A DNA stretch of 64,000 nucleotides from UBA1858 sp963976865 (GTDB taxonomy: Bacteria > Pseudomonadota > Gammaproteobacteria > UBA4575), in the NCBI GenBank assembly GCA_963976865.1, contig CAXBLY010000001.1:682001-746000 (forward strand). The letters are read 5' to 3'. Under the pieces are notes generated by a model. It saw only the letters and a list, made by a program, of their open reading frames with translations, searched no databases and was not told the origin of the DNA. The position numbers were made by a program, and so were the translations under genes. The first letter of the stretch is position 1; each line of letters starts with the position of its first letter. Below, piece by piece: positions 59,063 through 64,000 of the stretch.

Positions 59063-60397
59063 ATGACAGTAAGCCCATATTTAAAACTCATGGCCGAGAA
59101 GGCTGCATCAGATCTGTTCTTTACTACAGGTGCGCCTGTATGCATGAAATTAAATGGTGTCACCCAGCGGATATCGAAGACTCCGCTACAGCCAGGAACA
59201 GCCAAGAAGATCGCTTATGAAATAATGAACGATCAGCAGATCAAGGAATTTGAGTTAACCAAGGAAATGAATCTTGGTATTTCTATCGTGGGTGGTGGGC
59301 GTTACCGAGTCAATATTTACTACCAGCGTGGTGAGGTGTCTCTGGTAATTCGCTATATTAAGCATGAGATACCCAGCCTCGAGAAATTAGGCTTGCCTGA
59401 AGTGCTACGCAGCCTGGTGATGAAGCAGAATGGTCTAATACTGGTTGTAGGCTCTACGGGGTCTGGTAAATCTACCTCACTGGCATCAATGATCGAGCAT
59501 CGAAATAAAGTGCAAAGCGGTCATATTCTTACCATTGAAGATCCCATTGAATATATTTTCACACACAAGAAATCAATTATTGGTCAGCGGGAAGTGGGTC
59601 TGGATACATTGTCATACGATAATGCATTACGTGAGGCCATGCGTGAAGCGCCTGATGTAATTATGATAGGCGAGGTGCGTGATCGTCTGACAATGGAAGC
59701 TGCCATGTCATATGCAGATACAGGTCACTTGTGTTTAACGACATTGCATGCGGTCAATGCCAATCAGGCACTGGACCGGATTATCAACTTTTTCCCAACT
59801 GATGCCAGAAATCAAATTTTGATGGATCTGTCACTCAATCTGGCAGGAATCATTTCACAACGTCTTATTCCCTCGGCTGATGGTGGACGAATACCTGCAG
59901 TAGAGGTATTGCTCAATACGCCTTATATCTCAGATCTTGTGCGAAAAGGAGAGTTTGGTGAAATTAAGGAAATTATGGAGAAGGGCGCTGCAGTGGGTAT
60001 GCAAACTTTCGACCAGTGCCTGCATGAACTATATAAGTCAGAACGTATTACCATGGATGATGCGCTTAATTTTGCTGATTCGCGCAGTAATCTGGAATGG
60101 CAGATCAACTTTGGTGGCGGAGTCAAAAGTGTAGGCGAGCATGATGATCATGCAGATTTAGCTCTCAATGCTGACAGTCTTGCAGGCGATGAAGAAAATG
60201 AGTCCCCGGCCACGCTGTCAACGCCTTTGCCTGATCTAAGTGAATTGAGTCTGGATGATGAAGGTCAGGAAGAACTCAAGTCTTTCTCTGATGTCAGCCT
60301 GGACCATGATCTGAATGAAGATGCTGTCGAAGATGAGGATGATGAGTTTTTCGATTCCGTAAAATCCATGTTTAGTGATGATCGACCATCCAAATAA
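59063..60397 (+). CDS. Third PilT/PilU-type ATPase (PilU paralogue) with acidic C-terminal extension
   Basis: 444 aa. Walker A VVGSTGSGKSTSLASM, EDPIEYIFTHKKS, REAPDVIMIGEVRDRLTME, DTGHLCLTTLHAVN, and LLNTPYISDLVRKGEF, closer to Pseudomonas PilU as I recall it than the gene before. It carries about 95 extra C-terminal residues, very acidic (LSELSLDDEGQEELKSFSD). A full set of catalytic motifs suggests an active motor. The tail may recruit a partner. The stop abuts the stop of the convergent PyrK-like gene with no gap. Confidence 0.92.
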   Translation: MTVSPYLKLMAEKAASDLFFTTGAPVCMKLNGVTQRISKTPLQPGTAKKIAYEIMNDQQIKEFELTKEMNLGISIVGGGRYRVNIYYQRGEVSLVIRYIKHEIPSLEKLGLPEVLRSLVMKQNGLILVVGSTGSGKSTSLASMIEHRNKVQSGHILTIEDPIEYIFTHKKSIIGQREVGLDTLSYDNALREAMREAPDVIMIGEVRDRLTMEAAMSYADTGHLCLTTLHAVNANQALDRIINFFPTDARNQILMDLSLNLAGIISQRLIPSADGGRIPAVEVLLNTPYISDLVRKGEFGEIKEIMEKGAAVGMQTFDQCLHELYKSERITMDDALNFADSRSNLEWQINFGGGVKSVGEHDDHADLALNADSLAGDEENESPATLSTPLPDLSELSLDDEGQEELKSFSDVSLDHDLNEDAVEDEDDEFFDSVKSMFSDDRPSK

Positions 60398-61270
60398 TCA
60401 TTTTGGAAAAACCGTATTTGCTTCAAATATAGGCCCATCGACACACACACGCTTCATCTGGTGTAGCCCGGATTGATTGACTGTTTCTACCGTGCAGCCT
60501 GCACAACCGCCCACCGCACAAGCCATGTGTTCTTCCAGTGATAACTGACAGGGAATTGTTAGCTGCTGGCTAAGCCTGGCAGCGGCCTTTAGCATTAGTG
60601 TTGGCCCGCATGCAAAAATCTCAATTTCTGAACGTTCCTGTGCATCCATGCTTTCCAGCCAGATGGCTGCAAGCTCGTGAATGTAACCATCAAAGCAGCC
60701 TGAATAATTCTGTTTGCTGGTTAATCTGGAAGGAATACCCAGGTCTTCCAGTAGCGCCATTGAAGCAATTGTATCGTCAGGTAGTGAGCTGATTAAAATT
60801 TTTGACGGTTGCACTTTGAACGGGAAAGGAATTTCTGAGCCCATGATCACCATTGGCGTGAGACTGGATTTCTTTTTAAGTTGTTCTGCGAAAAACAGTA
60901 TAGGTGGAATACCAACGCCGCCTCCAAGTAATAAAGGCCGTTTCGTTTTGCTGGATAGGGTAAAAGCATTGCCAATGGGCCCCATACAATGCAGCACATC
61001 GCCTGCCTTGATGCTGGCAAGCTGTTCTGTTCCCGAACCCACCACTTTATACAAAACTTCTATCCAGCCTTCATCAATAGCACTGCGTAATACTGAAAAA
61101 GGCCGCTTTAAGCTATATTTTTCGTGACTACAGCTTAAATGAATAAAGTTTCCTGGCTGAACTGTTTTTGCACATTCGGGTGCATGTAAACGAAGCAGAT
61201 ATTGCGCTGCGGGTAATGCGTCGTGGGCAAGTACCTGTGCTTTTTCGGCGTAGATTGAGGCATCATTCAT
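60398..61270 (-). CDS. PyrK-like dihydroorotate dehydrogenase electron-transfer subunit
   Basis: 290 aa. FAD-binding barrel with KRPFSVLRSAIDEG, an NAD-binding-like domain with LLLGGGVGIPPILFFAEQ and FACGPTLMLKAAA. A 2Fe-2S site near the C terminus is EEHMACAVGGCAGCTVE with a fourth Cys in KRVCVDGPIF. These are the PyrK signatures, which link PyrD type 1B to NAD+. Immediately downstream of pyrX (stop/start overlap by 1 bp), so pyrimidine synthesis is the likely context; no pyrD in the window. Confidence 0.9.
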   Translation of the reverse strand: MNDASIYAEKAQVLAHDALPAAQYLLRLHAPECAKTVQPGNFIHLSCSHEKYSLKRPFSVLRSAIDEGWIEVLYKVVGSGTEQLASIKAGDVLHCMGPIGNAFTLSSKTKRPLLLGGGVGIPPILFFAEQLKKKSSLTPMVIMGSEIPFPFKVQPSKILISSLPDDTIASMALLEDLGIPSRLTSKQNYSGCFDGYIHELAAIWLESMDAQERSEIEIFACGPTLMLKAAARLSQQLTIPCQLSLEEHMACAVGGCAGCTVETVNQSGLHQMKRVCVDGPIFEANTVFPK

Positions 61271-62547
61271 TAGCTTGATTCAAAAACAAGTTTGCCATCC
61301 ACAAAAGTATGCGTCACTTTGCCTTTCAGTGTTCGATTCAGGAATGGTGTATTTTTGCCGCGACTATGCATATTTTCAGCTGTGAGTTTCCACTCAATCG
61401 CAGGATCACAGATACATAAGTCAGCAGGCTGTCCAGGTGATAAATTGCCGGCTTTAATGTTAAGCAAGCGTGCAGGCTTGTAAGTCAGTAGTGAAATAAT
61501 ATCAGATAAGGAAGCAACGTCCTCTTTCACTAATTGAAGAGCCAGGGGTAATAATGTCTCTAATGCTGAAATACCCGGTTCGGTTGATGCGAACGGTGCC
61601 AGCTTGGCATCGCGTTCATGAGGCTGATGGTCTGAGCAGATACTTTCGATAATTTCACTGCTTAATTTATGCCTTAGTCCCGCCACATCGGTACGACTTC
61701 TCAACGGCGGTAACACATGGTAATTGCCATCAAAACCGGCAATATCAACATCGCTTAAAAATAACTGATGGGCGCTGATGTCTGCACTGATAGGAACACC
61801 ATCAAATTTGGCTCTCTCCAGTATCTGCAGTGAGCGCTGGGTTGATAACCTGCAGAAGTGAACGCGGACACCAGTTTGTTCAATTAATGCCAAACATGAA
61901 CCTACAGCTGCTGTTTCCGCAGCAGTAGGAATTCCCGCGAGCCCCATTCGAGTGGCGTACATACCTTCATGTGCACAACCGTTTTCTGCAAGACTGTGAT
62001 CCATTGGGTGATAGAATAAAGTAAGGCCCTGGCTTGAGGCGTATTCCATCGCGCGGCGCAAGATTAAATTATTAGCTACTGGTCGTAATACATTGCTAAC
62101 ACCAACCACGCCAGCTTCCTTGAGTGCTGCCATTTCGTTCAGCATGGTGCCTTTTAGATGCGAGGTAAGTGCACCTATGACGTATACACGGCAGTGCCCC
62201 GCTGCACTGGTGCGCTGTTGTATAAGTTCTACTTCAGCAGGTGAATTAATCGCGGGTTTTGTATCAGGCAAGCATGCGACAGAAGTAATACCGCCACTCA
62301 CGGCAGCATAAGTTTCACTGGCAATCGTGGCTTTGTGTTCATATCCCGGCTCTCTTAATCGCGTTGCAATGTCGACTAGCCCTGGAAATAGGTAACTGCC
62401 TTTTGCATCTATGCTGGTGTCGGCTGTCCAGTCAGCAGGTTTATCGCCGACGGCTGCAATGGACCTGTTATGTATATATAAACTGGCAACTTTACTGACG
62501 TGATTTTCCGGGTCAACAATGTGAGCATTATTGATTTCTATTTTCAT
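61270..62547 (-). CDS. pyrX: Non-catalytic dihydroorotase homologue PyrX (PyrC')
   Basis: 425 aa, full-length amidohydrolase fold of the dihydroorotase type (LREPGYEHKATIASET, PADLCICDPAIEWKL). The metal-binding HxH before LREPG is absent: LFPGLVDIATRLREPG in place of GLVDxHxHLREPG. The downstream HVCHLST-like His also reads VHFCRLST. It should therefore be inactive and serve as structural partner of PyrB, as in Pseudomonas pyrBC'. Overlaps pyrB by 4 bp. A real dihydroorotase must be elsewhere. Confidence 0.9.
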   Translation of the reverse strand: MKIEINNAHIVDPENHVSKVASLYIHNRSIAAVGDKPADWTADTSIDAKGSYLFPGLVDIATRLREPGYEHKATIASETYAAVSGGITSVACLPDTKPAINSPAEVELIQQRTSAAGHCRVYVIGALTSHLKGTMLNEMAALKEAGVVGVSNVLRPVANNLILRRAMEYASSQGLTLFYHPMDHSLAENGCAHEGMYATRMGLAGIPTAAETAAVGSCLALIEQTGVRVHFCRLSTQRSLQILERAKFDGVPISADISAHQLFLSDVDIAGFDGNYHVLPPLRSRTDVAGLRHKLSSEIIESICSDHQPHERDAKLAPFASTEPGISALETLLPLALQLVKEDVASLSDIISLLTYKPARLLNIKAGNLSPGQPADLCICDPAIEWKLTAENMHSRGKNTPFLNRTLKGKVTHTFVDGKLVFESS

Positions 62548-63464
62548 GGTTGATGTCCTGCCAGCATAGACATAATTGCCATGCGCACAGCAATGCTATA
62601 GGAAACCTGCTGCAAAATAACTGACTGTGGTCCATCTGCCACTTCTGAGCTTATTTCAACACCACGATTGATAGGCCCTGGGTGCATGACAATGGCATCA
62701 TCAGCGGCCAATGCAACTCGCTCCCGGGTTAACCCAAACAGATTAAAGTATTCATGTTCACTTGGGAGTAGTGCACCTTGCATGCGTTCTTTTTGTAAAC
62801 GTAGCGTCACCATGACGTCAACATCTTTCAATCCATCCTCAATTTTATGAAATACCTTTACGCCCAGAGTCTCTATGCGCGCCGGAAGCAAAGTGCGTGG
62901 TGCAATAACCCGTATTTCTTTTACACCTAGAGTTGTTAATGCATGTATCTGAGAGCGGGCAACCCGGGAATGTAGCAGATCACCTATGATGGCTACTTTG
63001 AGATTATCAAAACTGCCTTTGATTTTACGAATTGTATACATATCAAGCATTGCCTGGGTCGGGTGAGCATGACGTCCATCGCCGGCATTAATGACACTGA
63101 TATGCGGGGCTATATGCTGGGATATAAATTCTGCAGCACCACTATCCTGATGCCGAATAATAAACATATCAACCTGCATTGCCTCAAGATTTCGCAAGGT
63201 ATCCAGCAGGCTTTCACCTTTGACAGTGGCAGAAGAGCTGATGTTAATATTTAGCACATCGGCAGATAATCTTTTTGCTGCCAGTTCAAATGTAGTGCGT
63301 GTTCGAGTACTGGCTTCAAAGAACAGATTGACGATAGTTTTCCCTCTGAGTAGAGGCACTTTTTTAACGGTTCTGCCATCGATGTTAGTAAATGACTCGG
63401 CAGTGTCTAAAATATTAGTCAACTGATCCTTGCTTAGTGATTCAGTTGTAAGAAAGTGTTGCAT
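62544..63464 (-). CDS. pyrB: Aspartate carbamoyltransferase catalytic subunit PyrB
   Basis: 306 aa. Carbamoyl-phosphate loop FEASTRTRTTFELAAKRL, the 80s-type loop region SSSATVKGESLLDTL, INAGDGRHAHPTQAMLD, and the C-terminal MHPGPINRGVEISSEVADGP. Condenses carbamoyl phosphate and aspartate. Class of short PyrB that pairs with PyrX. In an operon pyrR-pyrB-pyrX-PyrK-like. Confidence 0.96.
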   Translation of the reverse strand: MQHFLTTESLSKDQLTNILDTAESFTNIDGRTVKKVPLLRGKTIVNLFFEASTRTRTTFELAAKRLSADVLNINISSSATVKGESLLDTLRNLEAMQVDMFIIRHQDSGAAEFISQHIAPHISVINAGDGRHAHPTQAMLDMYTIRKIKGSFDNLKVAIIGDLLHSRVARSQIHALTTLGVKEIRVIAPRTLLPARIETLGVKVFHKIEDGLKDVDVMVTLRLQKERMQGALLPSEHEYFNLFGLTRERVALAADDAIVMHPGPINRGVEISSEVADGPQSVILQQVSYSIAVRMAIMSMLAGHQP

Positions 63465-63504
63465 CCGTTACTTGTCGCTATACTTGTATGTTAGTCGGCT
63501 GTCA

Positions 63505-64000
63505 TTAACTGGTAGTGATGACTTCAAGCTTCAAGGGCTTGGGTCCGGTCAGTTTTACATGCTGGTGAGGGGGTAGGTCAATTCTTTTACCTGCCACCTT
63601 GGCTGCAATTGGTAATTCACGTCCGCCACGATCGACTAGCACCACAAGATGAACGCTGGCAGGTCGCCCATAATCAAATAATTCATTGAGTGCTGCGCGT
63701 ACAGTGCGGCCAGTGTGCAAAACATCATCCACCAGAATAATATGTTCTCCGGTGATGTCGAGAGGGATCTTGGAGGGTTTGACCTGGGGGTTGAGGCCCA
63801 GTCGACTGAAGTCATCACGGTAAAATGAGATATCCAGAATGCCCATTGGTTTTTCCAGATTAAGAGACGCGTGCAAGTGTTCTGCAATCCAGATACCGCC
63901 GGTATGTATGCCAATCATTAGTGGCTGGTCTGTCCCCAATGTGCTGACCAGATCCTGAGTCTGGCTGGTGAGGTTGCTAATTAGGTCATCGACATTAATG
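63505..64000 (-). CDS. pyrR: Bifunctional pyr regulator / uracil phosphoribosyltransferase PyrR (truncated by window)
   Basis: The frame stays open to the window edge, so the start lies beyond 64000. A TTG at 63939 would start 144 aa, but in-frame residues upstream (NVDDLISNLTSQTQDLV) fit the family. Visible: PLMIGIHTGGIWIAEHL, the PRPP-binding loop HIILVDDVLHTGRTVRAALN and RPASVHLVVLVDRGGRELPI. PyrR regulates pyr genes with UMP in some bacteria. Gene order as in Pseudomonas. Confidence 0.93.
   Translation of the reverse strand, partial: INVDDLISNLTSQTQDLVSTLGTDQPLMIGIHTGGIWIAEHLHASLNLEKPMGILDISFYRDDFSRLGLNPQVKPSKIPLDITGEHIILVDDVLHTGRTVRAALNELFDYGRPASVHLVVLVDRGGRELPIAAKVAGKRIDLPPHQHVKLTGPKPLKLEVITTS

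Overview
The window looks like chromosomal DNA of a Gram-negative gammaproteobacterium of low to moderate GC. The evidence is gene content and order: mutY-yggX and a tRNA-Phe at the left end, and yggT-proC-yggS-pilT-pilU followed by pyrR-pyrB-pyrX at the right end. From memory, that right-hand order matches the pil/pyr neighbourhood of Pseudomonas. I cannot name a genus. No phage, plasmid, transposase, integrase or CRISPR array was seen.

Layout. 1-1.4 kb: end of mutY, yggX, tRNA-Phe(GAA). 1.6-2.4 kb: a 2OG-Fe(II) oxygenase. 2.6-9.5 kb: an accessory stretch, visibly AT-rich. It holds six small minus-strand orphan genes, mostly membrane or exported, then two PEP-CTERM proteins and an animal-type haem peroxidase. 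At least twelve copies of a ~29-bp imperfect palindrome sit here, mostly between genes, and I found no full copy elsewhere in the window. 10.1-19.6 kb: an envelope/glycolipid block. It has an SDR, a flavin amine oxidase, a membrane-anchored EEP-family hydrolase and a degenerate alkaline-phosphatase-fold protein. These are followed by a tight UbiA / GtrA / HAD / GT-C / methyltransferase run that resembles a polyprenyl-phosphate-pentose pathway. 19.6-23.6 kb: a Zur-led zinc operon with a clear Zur box. 23.7-31 kb: a newly noticed 37-aa membrane protein gene, an ArsR-rhodanese regulator with a haem-oxygenase-fold redox enzyme, an FHA-GGDEF cyclase, a LuxR-type regulator, and cupin, MOSC, DjlA and YbaN proteins.

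31.4-42.9 kb is the most striking region. Five consecutive genes encode secreted DUF11-type proteins of 815, 337, 167 and 369 aa and a 2104-aa giant. The giant combines DUF11-like modules, a central OmpA-like domain and a probable C-terminal outer-membrane beta-barrel. A perfect 10-bp-stem hairpin lies just ahead of the giant gene. I know of no described function for such a locus; a surface-structure or adhesion system is the natural hypothesis.

42.9-56.6 kb: stress and lipid genes (GlsB-like, alpha/beta hydrolase, ABM monooxygenase, TetR regulator, fused LplT-PlsC-Aas, LpxL-like acyltransferase), then cysQ, yrfG, a YkgJ-type protein, an orphan Xre/MbcA/ParS-type antitoxin, hspQ, terB, an HU-like protein, yggT, proC and yggS. 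56.8-60.4 kb: three tandem PilT/PilU ATPases. 60.4-64 kb: a convergent pyrimidine cluster, pyrR (cut by the window end)-pyrB-pyrX (dihydroorotase homologue lacking metal ligands)-PyrK-like reductase.

All family assignments come from reading motifs in the translated sequence. No database search was run.
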